Assembly: GCA_021464245.1 (NCBI GenBank) | Contig: JADCRB010000162.1 | Location: forward strand, 1,709,476-1,773,475 | Reading direction: 5' to 3' | Origin: Carallia brachiata | Lineage: Eukaryota > Streptophyta > Magnoliopsida > Malpighiales > Rhizophoraceae | Length of the DNA stretch: 64,000 nucleotides | Part shown: one piece after another, positions 35,589 through 47,862 of the stretch | Layout: each line of letters starts with the position of its first letter | How positions within the stretch are numbered: the stretch's first letter is position 1 | Made by a program: the position numbers and the translations under genes | The notes under the pieces: generated by a model | The model's database searches: none | Told to the model about the DNA's origin: nothing | Seen by the model: only the letters and a program-made list of their open reading frames with translations

Positions 35589-35940
35589 TTAATCATCTAG
35601 TTTTGTCTTCGTCCCAGCAGGAACATGAGTATAAGCAATAAAATCAAACCCCTTTACATGCCTCACCCGAGACTTGAAATCGGTCCATACTTTTTCAAGA
35701 GTGATATTCTGAATACTTGCTGTTAGAGACCTATTTAACAAGTAAACAGAACACAAAATAGCTTCCGCCCAAAATGGATTGGGCACCCTTTGGTCTTAAC
35801 AAACTTCCCAGCATATTCATGATCGATTTATTTTTCCTTTCAGCAACACCATTATGTTGTGGTGTGTAGAAAATGCCTCGTGTTTCACAATACTTCTTAA
35901 ACTCATTAAACACACATTCACCACCACCATCAGTTCGCAA
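35589..35940 (-). pseudogene. Integrase remains of the older copia element
   Basis: Two overlapping frames carry RTDGGGE and [13 protein letters not shown] (second catalytic Asp and the catalytic Glu region), then [17 protein letters not shown] frameshift separates them. Confidence 0.8.
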
Positions 35941-36539
35941 GACTTTTATATAATGTCACTTCTGCCTTTCAACAAACGCCTTAAACTTCTTAAAGCAATC
36001 AAACATTTCAAACTTCCTTTGTAGGCAGTAGACCTATGTCTTCCTTGAAAAATCATCAATAAAAGTAAAAAAGTAGCTACTATTCCTAACTGATGGAACA
36101 CTCATCGAGCCACAAACATTAGACTGAATAAACTGGAGTGGTTGCCTTACACCCCAAGTCCTTCTTTCCACAAAGGCAATCTATTTATTTTGTAATAATA
36201 CAAGCCTCGCCTATTTAGTTGAAATGATCTATCATAGGCAAACCTTTCACTATATTATCCTGAGCAAGCAACTCCAAATTGCGAGAATTCAAATGTCCAA
36301 AATGAAGATACTACAACCAAATCTCGTCTTTCACAACAGCACTCAAACAATTGGAAACATTAATGGTAATATCAACTTGAAATATCTGGTTCTTTGTCAA
36401 AGGGGATTTAAGAACAAATATACCTCTACCATCAATAATTGAGAGACAATTATCACGCAAAGTAATGTTATACCCCTTTTTCAAGCAATTGGCCTAAACT
36501 GATACGGTTGCTCTTCATATCTAGTACGTAAAACACATC

Positions 36540-37697
36540 TTAGATGTAATTATGATCTCCATTATGCAACTTGATGAGAATTTGCCCCTTTCCCATCACT
36601 GGAACACTGCTATCATCAACAAACTTGACCGTGGAGCGGATTGACTCATCAAGATCAACAAAGAGATCATTCTTTCCACACATATGATTGGTGCATCCGG
36701 TGTCCATGAACAATGTATTGTAATTTGGCATTTCAATGGCTACAGTAACCGTCATGAGGGCTTAATTTCAATCATCATCTCCTTCTTATGCACAATAAGC
36801 TGCGTGATTATTTTCTTTCGACCAACACTCATAAGAATAGTGGTCACGCTTATGGTATGAGTAACACTCAACATTAGATTTCTCATGTCTTCCTCTACCT
36901 TGATCTCTTCCTTAACCTCGACCTCGATTCTGACCACGACCTCTATTTTTTGGTTTGAATTCCTTTGATGATTGTTTGTACCTCCATAATTATTATAGTG
37001 ACCTCCTCGACCTCAATTGTTGAAGGATCCATTATTCTGCTCGCCTTTGATGGGAGCTTGACTTTGGAGGCCTTGCTCTACTGGCTTCTCAATACGCTTC
37101 TCATTCATGCATTGTTCATGAGTTTGCAACATGCTCGTTAATATATCAACTGACATATGAGATAAATCATGTGCTTCTTCAATTGCAACCACGATGAACT
37201 GATATTGCAATGTGAGTGTCCACAAAATCTTTTTAACTTTAAGTTGACCATTAAGCTACTTTCCATATTTTCATTTAATTTGTCAGGACAAGAACTCTAC
37301 TGATATAAACTAAAACTGTTTTTAAGGCTTTCATCTGCAACAGCTCAAACTGACATCATAAAATTTGGAGTTTCACCTTCTTAACTTTATTTGCACCTAA
37401 AAAAGACGTCATCAAGATATCTCAAGCTTGCTTTGACGAAGTTGCACCTGCAATCTTCTCAAAATTATCGTCATTCACCGCCTGATGAATAAAATAAAGC
37501 CTCTTTTTATCCTTCTTCTACGTATCTCGATGAGCAGTCTTCTGAGCTTTTGTTGCATCTGTAGCAAGCTCTGCAACTCCATTCTCAACAACACTGAGCA
37601 ACTTCTTGTAGTCAAACAAAACTTTCATCTGCACGCAATATCAGTTGTAATTTTTTCTATCCAAAACGGGAACTGAGATTGGAATCGAGCAGTTCAT
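36540..37697 (-). pseudogene. gag-protease remains of the older copia element
   Basis: A start-like ATG at 37695-37697 opens MNCSIPISVPVLDR, followed by stops within the CVQMKVLFDY-type gag motif. 36540-36755 has the protease motif DTGCTNHMCG. No CCHC knuckle is intact. Confidence 0.7.
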
Positions 37698-38481
37698 GTT
37701 GAAATTCATTACGCTAAAATTTTATTTTATTTCTTAATATTTTCTAATCTGACCCCTATTTTTAGAATTTTTAATCTGACCCCCCTCTTTTTTTTGAATT
37801 TTTTTCTCGCTCTTTCCTCGAAAGCACCTACTGCCAAAATTCACAACTACTGCCCAACAATGGAAGGAACGTCGGTGACAAAAGGGACCATCAAAAAAGG
37901 TGTGGGAGGCAGTGAATTGATGGTTGGTGGCTGAACAAAAGGCGAACGGCAGCAAGGCAATGGACCTTGGACAGAAACTGAGAAGACCAACTCGGTGGGA
38001 TTCTGGATAGAGAACGACACCTTAGGGGCTGGAAAACGTTGGTCGGTGGATGGGGAAGCGAAATTCGATGATCTTGAGATTCAACGATAACCTGAGAGGG
38101 CGGAAATGGCGAGGGAAGCAATGGCGGGACCTTTCAGGTCTTTGTAGATCTACGACGATTCAAGCATTTTTGGACCGCGCGGTTGCCGGAAATGGGAGAT
38201 CGGCGTCTGACGGTGTAGAGGATGTCTTCCGGCAACTTGAACGGTAATTGGAGGCGGTGCATGCAGCGGCGCGTGGCTGTCGGCGGCAACATTCTGACGA
38301 GGTACTCTGGTGACTTTGCTTGTGTTGTCTTTTTATTCGTTTCAGATGAGATATCAATTCTGATATCTAAGCTCTACTTCGTTAGCTCTATATTCAAACA
38401 AACTTAAAACAATTCCATGATCGATTCTTGTTTTCGATCAACAAGATTTGAAATGTGGTGACTATGACTTTCTAATCGGCA
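37698..38481 (-). other. Unusually long leader of the older copia element
   Basis: 784 bp separate the primer site from gag. The stretch 37780-38450 is less AT-rich than the rest of the element and has short open frames on both strands (for example 38050-38247) that I cannot assign. It could be genuine leader or an inserted or captured sequence. Confidence 0.45.
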
Positions 38482-38494
38482 AGCTCTGATACTA
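38482..38494 (-). other. Primer-binding site of the older copia element
   Basis: The minus strand reads TAGTATCAGAGCT, one mismatch from the iMet-type site TGGTATCAGAGC, and abuts the LTR. Confidence 0.75.
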
Positions 38495-38703
38495 TGTTAG
38501 ATTTTAATTAACTTAACACTACTTTATTAATTGAATGACATCACACAACAATAATGAGAAATACCCACATAAACTTAGACATTGCGTTCTTATATACTAG
38601 CAACAATAAAAATCCTAATTCTACCCAAATACGAAAATTAGATTAAATAATACGAATTCTACTCAAATAATAACTAACAACTAAATCTGAATTAATTCCA
38701 ACA
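38495..38703 (-). repeat. Right LTR of the older copia element
   Basis: 209 bp, pairs with 33463-33671. Confidence 0.85.
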
Positions 38704-39946
38704 AGAATTGTGAAATCTAAGAATAGCCTAGGCTTTTCGCAATCGAAATTAGGCGTCTTACTAGTTTAGTCCGGGGACCCTGAATTGCTTATTTAAGTTT
38801 TGAAAATGATTCAAGAGAAACCCAGAATTGTTGTGTGGTCTTCTAGATGAGTTTAGATCCATCCTAGGTTTAACAGCTCATAGTTTGTCTTTTGTGTGAT
38901 TCTTGAGATTTTGGTAGATAGTAATTTGATGTGCTCGGCTTATTAGGTGATGGAGAGAGTGATTGGTTTTGGAATGTATGGGATTGTGGATGTTTGCTTG
39001 GTGGGTATGTGAACTCGAAGGTTATAGTTCAACTTTTAATCTGTTGTTGTGGATTTACAAGAAAAAGCTAATGATTGAGCGTTGTCAGCACCACAAATAA
39101 AAGCCAATAGATAGATTTTGACATTCTGCCCATTCAACATGTAAGAATATTTTAGACTATTTAAATCATTTATAATGGTATTTTTATAGTTAAAATTAAC
39201 TTTTATTAACAGCAATTTAATAGAGGGTCTATATTATTATCGCATGAAATCATCAGTATGTTTTTAGTAATTTTTAAAAATAAGAGATGTCATTAGTAAT
39301 TATGCCTATAAGTTTAGGTGTAAAAGGTAATTTATCTTAAAAGTAATTTAAATTTTCAAAAAAAAAAAAAGGCAAAACAAAATGAATAAATATATCTAGG
39401 GCTCTAATATAAAAATATGGAGATCTAGCATAGTAACAATGTGCCTTCTCTATTTGAGTTCGAGTTCCCTCAGACGCACCTGCTCTAATTTCTTGGAATT
39501 TATAATTAGAGTGTTCCGTTGGGTTTCAAATTTATTAACGCTGTAGTCGGTTGTGGGAGAGACTCTTTCGGATCCATTAGTATCTTGGTGGTAGGTCTAC
39601 TCCTATGAGAGTTGAGCGAGATATTCAAATAAGCAAATTCAAATCTTGACTCACAAATATGATGACAGATACGCCCATGATTTTTTTGTGTTAAAAAAAA
39701 AAATACAAGGTGCCTTTTGGACCTCTCGGCCCAGTAAGTTGGACGCCCGTTCATTTTCAATGTTGGTTTTTTTACTCAACTTCCCATTGACTGTGTGTTA
39801 CGTGGCCAACTACAAATTGACCGGAACTGAAAAAATCGATTCTAATTCATCTATTCTTGGTTGAACAGAATAGTTCATCAATTTTTTTTCATTTGGTTGA
39901 ACAGCCATGCATACAAATTCCTTGTATGCAAGTCTTCTCCAGGTTA
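38704..39946. other. Spacer with SINE-like repeat before RLP relic 2
   Basis: 38704-39390 holds nothing recognisable. At 39400-39701 there is a retroposon-like stretch with a box-B-like 'GAGTTCGAGTTCC' (about 39457) and an A-tailed end matching 1-127. The RLP-relic duplication begins near 39590. Confidence 0.45.
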
Positions 39947-40690
39947 CTCCATGTATAATCAGGATCTCGAGATAGTGAAAATCTTAAACTCTATAGAAAT
40001 TTCCACCGATCAATTTAGAGGTTAAATTCCTCAACTCAATATCCTTTTGAATCAAAGGTTGTGTCTCCATATATATATTATCTCTGAAGGCTTTGATTCT
40101 TTTTCAATGTAGGACATGTTCCTCACCTTTCTTTTGCGCATACACGAACAATTCACTGGGCAGATTTCTTCTTTATTTGGACAAACTTAGGGAGATTGGA
40201 TTGTTGGATCTTTCAAGCAACAAGCTTCGGCTTACCGTGCTGACTTTGCTCTCAGTTTGGAACATCCTAGAGAATCTCCTTGTTGAAGAACACCACAAGG
40301 CATTCTATTTCAGAAAATTCACTGCAGCTTCATTTGAAGGAAACATCAGATTATGTCGACCCACATTGTCTAAACTCTGTCATAATCCTTTGACTCCTAT
40401 GGTAACAAATACTGCAAAGAGGAGGGGTTTCAAAATCCTCAAGAGATGAGGTTGAGTATTTGCTCTAGTAGTTGAGAGAGTGCCCCTCAACTATCAGGTG
40501 AGAGTTTAATCTCCACAACCTTATCCCTATTTCTTATATGTTCATTAGAGCTCCATGTAAAAAAAAAAAAAAAAATCCTCAAGGGTATTGACAGCAACTT
40601 TTACTTGATTGGATTTGGTTGTGGCAGCACAATTGGGATGATCATTGGATTCATGGTAAGAAATGCTGCTTTAGGGAGGGGCGGAAGAAG
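39947..40690 (+). pseudogene. Relic of an LRR receptor-like protein gene (copy 2)
   Basis: Same fragment as 470-1066: LRR (LDLSSNKL), FTAASFEGNIRLC, then a membrane segment that is better preserved than in copy 1 (FYLIGFGCGSTIGMIIGF) and a basic tail (RNAALGRGGRRG). A SINE splits it at 40444-40572, and the frame also shifts near 40385. There is no copia insertion here, so this copy shows the empty site of the 1071-6722 element. Confidence 0.7.
40444..40572 (+). mobile_element. SINE with poly(A) tail inside RLP relic 2
   Basis: The insert is flanked by a perfect 12-bp duplication, aaaatcctcaag (40432-40443, 40573-40584), and ends in a run of A. RLP relic 1 has this sequence once (about 967-978) without the insert. 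A box-B-like element, 'GTTTAATCTCC', is at about 40504-40514. Confidence 0.85.
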
Positions 40691-41180
40691 AGGTCATAAG
40701 AGCAAATCATCTTTTCCAAAAGGAGTCAGATTTTGACACAAATATCGATCAAGTACGTGCCCAGAAAAGACTTTTGAGCGTTTGACAATTTCCTGGAGGA
40801 TGTTTTGCAAAAATGATTCCTGTCTGATTTCAAGCTTCTCATGATCAAGGTTGTCTTTACCAAAATTTACATCATAAAGTTGCGTTTCTGCAGATAAAAT
40901 GTATTTATTACACAAATCACGACAGCTGAGAAATAGAATTAGACCTTATCGAATTCTCCGATCATGCAAATGGACGTTTTATACTCATATAAGACACTGA
41001 GTTTGCTCCAAACACTATTAGGTAGGTAGCTAAAATTTCATGAGAAATTATTCTACACTCAAAAGATTATAATCATATACATTAATTATGTACCATTCAG
41101 ATATTTACATACAGGGGCATGTTTTAGCCTCAGGCTGTCCCATTACAGATATAAGCTTATATTCCCTGTTTCATTATGCA
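40691..41180. other. 3' flank of RLP relic 2 and of the kinase gene
   Basis: It matches 6728-7098 until about 41078. The rest is the 3' untranslated region or downstream DNA of the minus-strand kinase. Confidence 0.6.
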
Positions 41181-44100
41181 TCAATGTGGATAATTATGCT
41201 TATTTGCTTGGCGTAACTGGAGCAGATTTTCTAAACGTAGCAGGCCTGCTTTCCATTCTTCCCATATATACCCCATTTCTCCAGATTTCTGTGAAGCTGG
41301 CCATTGCCCACAAGCGATAGCCATGTCCTTGTAGTGTTGCAGAGATTCAAGAGTTTCAACGATGGCTGGCATTTTCGGTCTGTCTTTGGGGTTCAAACTT
41401 GTGCACTGTAATGCCAAAACGGCCAGTTGCTTGGCTCCTTTGACAGAATACTGACCTGCAAGCCTTGGGTCCATAATGCACCGCAACCGCCGGCTACTAG
41501 TCAGATAAGGTCTGCCCAGTCAATGAGGCTTTGTTCATTCTTTGCTCTTGATTTATCCATTGCTCTCCTCCCTGTAAGCAGCTCTAGCAGGACTACTCCA
41601 AAGCTATAGACATCACTTTTGGTTGTCAAATGTCCTGCAAAGCATTGCCAAATCAATGTTGTTGTCCTTCTTGTTTTTAGCAACATAAAGTTTATGGAAA
41701 AAAAAAGTACAGCATTAAAATTTTTTGTCTGAAATTTTGTCTAATTGTCACAATTTCAAATTTTTATAATCACCGTTATATATTTTGTAGCAAAAAAACA
41801 ATAACATCTTATTAATTTTTTTATTTCAAAAAATACTATAATGATTTCACAAAAGAGGACTTGTTATAATCAATAAAATTTCAGATAAAAAATCTTCAAA
41901 ACTGTAATAAAACTGTAATAGGACTCGAGCATTATAGTGTTTCACCTGTTGAGACATATTCTGGGGCTGCGTACCCATAAGTACCCATCACTCTAGTTGT
42001 AACATGTGTGTCTGAACCTTCAGGACCCATTTTTGCCAGTCCAAAATCTGATAATTTAGCCGTAAAATCCTGTAAAAAAAAGGGGGGGGGGGGGAGTTAA
42101 TATACATATATGGAAATTAAGTCAATTAACTCAAGTGTTTGATATAATATTTATATGAAATATTATTGAAGTACATGGGAAAGGTAACACACAGAATCTA
42201 GTAAGACATTGGAGGTCTTGAAGTCACGATAAATGACAGGGTTCTCAGCATCGTGCAAGAAAGATAGCCCCTTCGCTGCTCCTATTGCTATCTTCAGCCT
42301 TGTGCCCCATGGCAATGACACTGACAACCCTGCGAGTGAGAATAGAGAAAGTAACTAATGCCTGTGACACTTTCCATCATTTCAGCTTTAGTTATTAATG
42401 TGTATAAAATGTGCCGATGACAATCAAATACGATTATACATTCTATGCAACGATTTACCAATTTATCAAATCCGATTGTACATTCTATTCAACGATTTAT
42501 CAATTTATTTACATGTACACCCACGTGCACAGAAAATAAATTTCTATATTTTTTATTTTTTTTCCTCCCTTGACAGGTTAGGAGGTCCGAAAGTTATTAA
42601 GCAGACTTGATTTTTCAATTGCAGGAGATAAAAAGGCAACTCACTTTTGAATAGGTGATTCTCTAAGCTGCCCCGAGGCATGAACTCGTATACAAGCAGT
42701 CGTTCTTCATTCTCGCAACAATAGCCAATCAATTTCACCAAATTTGGATGTCTAAGCTGGCCCAGAAATATCACTTCTGCCTGCAAGAAGAAAGGATTCT
42801 TTTTTATTTTTTATTTTTTTGTATAATTGATTTATAATTCGACATCAGTAATATTTTCAATGGTTTTTTTTTTTAAAAAAAAAACTTTTTGTCAACGGAA
42901 GTCATAATTCACTATAACGAAGCACCTAATGACCTTCCCTTCAAGCCATAATGAAGAATAATAGATTCCTAAAAGAACTTTCAAGAATCGTTCACCCCAC
43001 TTCTCTTGTTTGTATTGTGCCAAACATTTTGTATTTATACAAATGACTTGCTTTTGGCTAGATAGTCGGGAGGTGAGAAAAATTCAGAGTCTAACTATCC
43101 CGACAGGTAACAAGACTAATTTACAGGATAACGTGATTTTTCTTTACTTTTAGTTTTATTTTAGGTTTGCTACACATCAACTTTAATCGGTATATGTTAT
43201 ACATCAACTTTAGTTAACACTCTATGCACATCAACATAATTATTATACACATATTATATTAAAAAAAAAAGCAAGTGCAACCCACCATCATTTTCTCTCT
43301 CACGTCAAATTTAAGTTTATTTCACATTAAATTTAATTATCATACACATAATACACTTTTTATAATATAATTTTTAAATAATATGTTTTTTTCTAAGTTT
43401 AATATGTATTTTTATACTTTTTCCTACTCTTCCCTCTCTCTCTTTCTCTTCTCCCCTAATCCTAGTTAAACCTCCTGTCCTGGCAAAATTTCGCAATGCA
43501 CGGGTATCTTTCACAACTATAGACAAAAAGCTGACATGTTTTTTATGGTCCAAATAAATTATGTTCAATTTTTTCTACCAATAGAGACAAAAAAAAAGAA
43601 AAAAAAAAGACTATTTGCACATTTATCTTGAATTTTCAATTGAACGATGACAAAGAGAGTCGGTGGTGCCATGCTCTAGGCAAAAACAAGTCAAATGGAT
43701 ACACCAACCCGCGGAGAAGATTAGTAAAGTTTTTTATTTTATTTTTTTCTGTGTTTCATTTTTCTAAGAAATGGATCAAATCAAGTGAAGCGAAGCGTTT
43801 CCCTTTTCCTCTTTTCGCGTGAACTTTTTTTTTTAGAGTAAACTTAAGATAGGAGAATTGTTTTTGAAAAAAAACGGAAGATTAACTAGAGACCTATTAG
43901 GATCTCTATTAAGAGACAAAAAAGACTAATTGAGAATATTGGAAAAGAAAAAATATACTTCACTAGTTAATTTAAATATGAAATTCTTTAATTGGCGAGA
44001 AGTGATAATATCTAATTAATGTTTACTTTGACCGTGTTCATTTTTAGTGTCCATTTACCGTAGCTCTTCTACATACAAATTTTCTATTAAATTTTGAGAA

Positions 44101-45138
44101 TATGTTAAAACTTTGAAAAAAAAAAAAAAGCCCCTCACATAACTTAAAATTAACGAGAGTTTCAAAACTCTAACTTAAAAATTAAAAAAAATTAGTAAAA
44201 TTGAAAGATTTTTAGTGTCTTTTTATGGGTAATATACAAATTTAATGTAAACTTTTTTTGAAAATTGTGACTTTTTTAATTCTAAACTGAGACAACTTTT
44301 AATCATGTAAACTTTTTTTTGACCAAAAACATAAAAAAAATTAAAAATAAAAAGCTTCTTGAAAGATTATGTATCGAGAGAGTTTCAAAACTCAAACATT
44401 TCACCTTTAAAATAGATAGAAATGGACATGGTCAAAACCATATGAATGGAAAATATAAAAGTAAAATTGAATTATGTGTTTATATATTAAAAATCAAGTA
44501 TCGATTGAATTCTTTTTTTTAATCATTGTGTGTGTGTATATATATATATATATGTCCACGTTACAAAAACTGAAATTAAAAGTCAAACATGCAATATCAA
44601 CTTTCAAGTGTGTGTAAAGTAAATTTTGACTAACAAGGTTCCGCATAAATATAGTCTTAAAAAAAAAAAATAAATGTACCAGCCATTCACGGTGTCCTTG
44701 GAGGCCCTCAATATCAAGAAGCTTGACAGCAACAGGCTGAGGCTTGAGGCCGTGCCGGAGATTCTCATCTACATAGCCCTTGTGCACCGTTCCGAATCCG
44801 CCCTCCCCAAGCAAGTAGTTGGCAGAGAAATTCTGGGTTATGGCCTTTAACTCAGCCAGCTGAAAGTCATGCAAGTCCGACCGGAAAGACTGCGCGAGGT
44901 GTTCCCCGTCATGATGATTCAGACGCATGGAGGAGGAAGAAGAGCGGCTGAGATCAGAGAAGGACAGCCGCCGGAAAGACGGCAAGGGAGCAACGTTCTT
45001 GGAGAAGTCTGATCTCGATGGCCTGCACCTGCTTAGTTTGCCAAGCATCGTCTGCTCGTCCACGGAGCAGCAGTTGGCTGTCAATGGCCTCCATGCTGGC
45101 TTCTTCAACGACGTCGTCTTTGAATTGGGTTCCCTCAT
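41181..45138 (-). CDS. RIPK-like RLCK-VII Ser/Thr kinase with one apparent frameshift
   Basis: Five exons: 45138-44680, 42780-42645, 42329-42193, 42069-41946, 41634-41181, all GT-AG. Coding length is 1,310 bp, one short of a multiple of three. Exon 1 has a basic Ser-rich head, then [25 protein letters not shown] (loop at residues 111-116) and VAVKLL (Lys139). Exon 2 has [23 protein letters not shown]. Exon 3 has [10 protein letters not shown] (catalytic Asp234, RD kinase). Exon 4 has the DFG motif (252-254) and [12 protein letters not shown]. In exon 5 the frame breaks near 41512, between LIDWA and the expected PYL...[11 protein letters not shown], and reopens in the next frame to the stop at 41181. 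The closest family I recognise is Arabidopsis RIPK (RIN4-phosphorylating) and its PBL relatives. If the missing base is real, subdomains X-XI are lost. Confidence 0.82.
42077..42095. repeat. poly-A/poly-G tract in a kinase intron
   Basis: A run of A followed by about 12 G lies a few bases upstream of exon 4 on the coding strand, where it reads as a C-run next to the acceptor. Confidence 0.7.
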
Positions 45139-47639
45139 AATTAATGGACTATTGTTTTCAGCTGTGTGGCGTACGTGAGAGTCAATCAGGGGCTTATTGT
45201 CTTCTGCAATATAAAGAAGGGAATCAGAGTGGGGTAAGAAAGATTTTTTAATTATGATTTATTTCCTGGATGTCTTCTAGTAACTCAACTTTTGGGATAT
45301 TAATTTTTTAACACCATATTAAAATTGAACATTGTTATATTTTTAGATAGAATGTTATCTAAATGTAATTGACTGTATTTTATTTATATCACCTCAATAT
45401 CAAGTGTAATTAAAAAAAAAATCTATGTTACTTTGTACATAAAATTTAACATGTTGCACATAAAATTCAATCAGTTATATTCACGTAACATTTTAGATTT
45501 TTTTAGTTTCAAGAAATGCAACTTTTTCTATTAAAATTTTATGAGATTGTCCTTATATTAACCAATTTTCTATTCGTGCTTTTAGCTTAGCGAGCTTTGC
45601 GTGAGAGAATGTGATATATCTCATGGACCTAACTTGTTTTTCTCTTTTTTAGATTTCCTAGAGTTAGAGCAATTGATTGGAAGAGAGAAACAATTAGAAA
45701 TGTTAAAAATTTAAATTTTTAACCTTTTTATTATTAGTATACTACTAATATTATTTGAATTAAAAATTCATAGCGACACGGACCTAATTTTAAAAAATTT
45801 AAACTTTTGGATAGATTATTTTCGCGACAAATGATCATTAATTACAAAAAATTGAGCAACAAGAAGAGAGAGAGAGAGAATGAAAAGCGGAGATAATTGG
45901 AGATAGCTAATTAGAGAGTGGTAATGGCAATCTTTCTTCAACTGCTCTAACCACTCTACTAAACTGGGTATACACATTGTTTATGTGGGTGCTCCGTGCT
46001 CCTTCAACGTTATCTTTGGTTGTCGCCTATTTGTTGTCTCCATCCAACAATTGCCAGTGTTCTGTTAACACGGGCCCTAGCATTGCCATGGACTCTCGGC
46101 TTGCCTACCTTGTGCTCTTGTGCTCTCTCTTTTACTCGACTGCCGCTGTAATTGTTTTGTCCAGCCCACGAGCTGATGGACACTTGATCGGACAATTGTT
46201 AAAAAAAATAATAATAAACTATTGCTCCCGTTCTCACAAAATCATTTTCCTTTGTGTTTCTTTGTTTTTTTTTTTTTTTGAGGGAAAATTCTTTGTTTTT
46301 TTTTTTTCTTTTTGTTTTAGCAGACTAGCACCAATTCCCCCATGAAAAACGGCCTGGCAATAAAATTAAACTGGTTAGGGGGCTGGCTTTAATGGTGCAA
46401 AATTTATAAACATTTTTACCTTCAACGGTCACTTTATGGCTTAATAATGAGTATATGTGGCACAAGGGTGGACTTACCAATTCAAGATTTAATTGTTGAT
46501 ATGTTGTATCTCGAGTTTAAATCTTACTAACTATTATCAGAATCTATTGTTGATGGATTTAGAGTAAATTTTATTATAAATTTTTAATAATCTGTAAACG
46601 TTTCACAATCTTAAATGAGACATCTTTTTTATTCCTAAATTTTTTTTTCACCGTGTGTCTAGAAGAGCGATTTGTTTTTGGTTCCTGCACATGGGATTCT
46701 ATGCCATAGATAATTGTCTGGATCCGTAATTTGTGGCTAGAGAAACCGCTACTATAGATTGGATAAGGTTGGCTTGAAGGGTGACTTATATGTGCGAAGA
46801 AATATCATATTGATAAAAAAAAAAAATACATTTAAGCATACTCTTAATTGGTAGAGGTAACGGAAATGGTAAAAGACAAGTCTAACCACTTTTTATAATG
46901 AAATTTATAATTTTTCAAAAAAAGATAACTCGAGCAATTAATAAATTATGAAAAAAATATAAATTTAAAATTTCTATCACCAACAACATCATAAATAAAA
47001 AATCAAGGCAACAAAGAATCCAATCCCAACGTCATTTAAGGGTAATTTAGCCTCTTTAAAACATTTATAACAATATTGTTGTATTATTTTAAACAATCTA
47101 ACGGGTACTTTAACGGAATATATTAATTGTTATATGACTTAAATGTCAGTATAATTTTTGTTATATTTGACCATGTGAAATATTTCCAATGTTAAATCAT
47201 TACCGGACCCAAAGTACAATATGTCAAATGTAAATGCTCTTGATAAAGTGCTTCATAAGTCTAGAACCTACTTTTGACAATGTTAGTTGATGTTTTGAGA
47301 ACATAACACCTCTAGACAAAATTGTCCAATAGGTGGAGAGATTATTAAATGGATATGAAGATGACATGGTCTCCATTGATTAAGGATTTAAACATACTGC
47401 TATAGGTCCTTAGTTCAAAGTTACTGTGCGAGAAGTACAAAGGAAAACAATATATATTCTTACAAAATAACTTAGAATTATAATTCCGTATTTAAGGGTT
47501 CTCACATTGACCCTTACGTTACATCTTTTTTTTTTCCCCTAATTTTTGGACCTTTGACCATGAGGTCATAGTTGCTGCTTGTGAATTGTGAAGAACTCCC
47601 GCGCCTTTCTCTAGTGAATGGCTGGGTGCCTGTTACAGT
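45139..47639. other. Intergenic DNA upstream of the kinase
   Basis: Mostly AT-rich without gene signals. 45977-46345 is less AT-rich and has an open plus-strand frame of 122 codons, ending in a T-run that encodes a Phe tract. I see no domain and do not call it a gene. Confidence 0.5.
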
Positions 47640-47862
47640 GAAAAAATATTTTAATATAGTGATAAGTTTTAAATTGAGTAATTGTCGTGATCTCTAGTGA
47701 CAGAGATACTTTAATCTCACTAGTATTCAGATAGTTGGTCTACTCATTTAAGAATAATTGAATAAAGTATTACAACTAAAAGTTACTCTAATTTCAGTTT
47801 ATAAATTTAATAACTGATATATTCATGATAAATGTTTTTTTGTTGTTAAAAAAAAAAGAAAA
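47640..47862 (+). repeat. SINE-like repeat
   Basis: It has a box-B-like 'actttaatctc' (about 47709-47719) and a 3' end with 'gataaatgttttttt' followed by an A run, the same 3' design as at 1-127 and 39590-39701. The 5' border and target duplication were not resolved. Confidence 0.45.

Larger units (their letters stand above)
33463..38703 (-). mobile_element. Older Ty1/copia element, degenerate
   Basis: LTRs of 209 bp each (33463-33671, 38495-38703), starting TGTTA and ending CAACA, differ at about 25 positions (roughly 88% identical). The flanks agatt and agaat (33458-33462, 38704-38708) are a decayed 5-bp duplication. Inside are a primer site next to the right LTR, a purine tract next to the left LTR, and minus-strand gag, protease, integrase, RT and RNase H fragments, all riddled with stops. 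It is much older than the element at 1071-6722 and from a different copia lineage. Confidence 0.88.

Noticed and set aside
45977..46345. 122-codon frame upstream of the kinase
   Set aside because: Ends in a homopolymer-encoded Phe run and shows no conserved motif.
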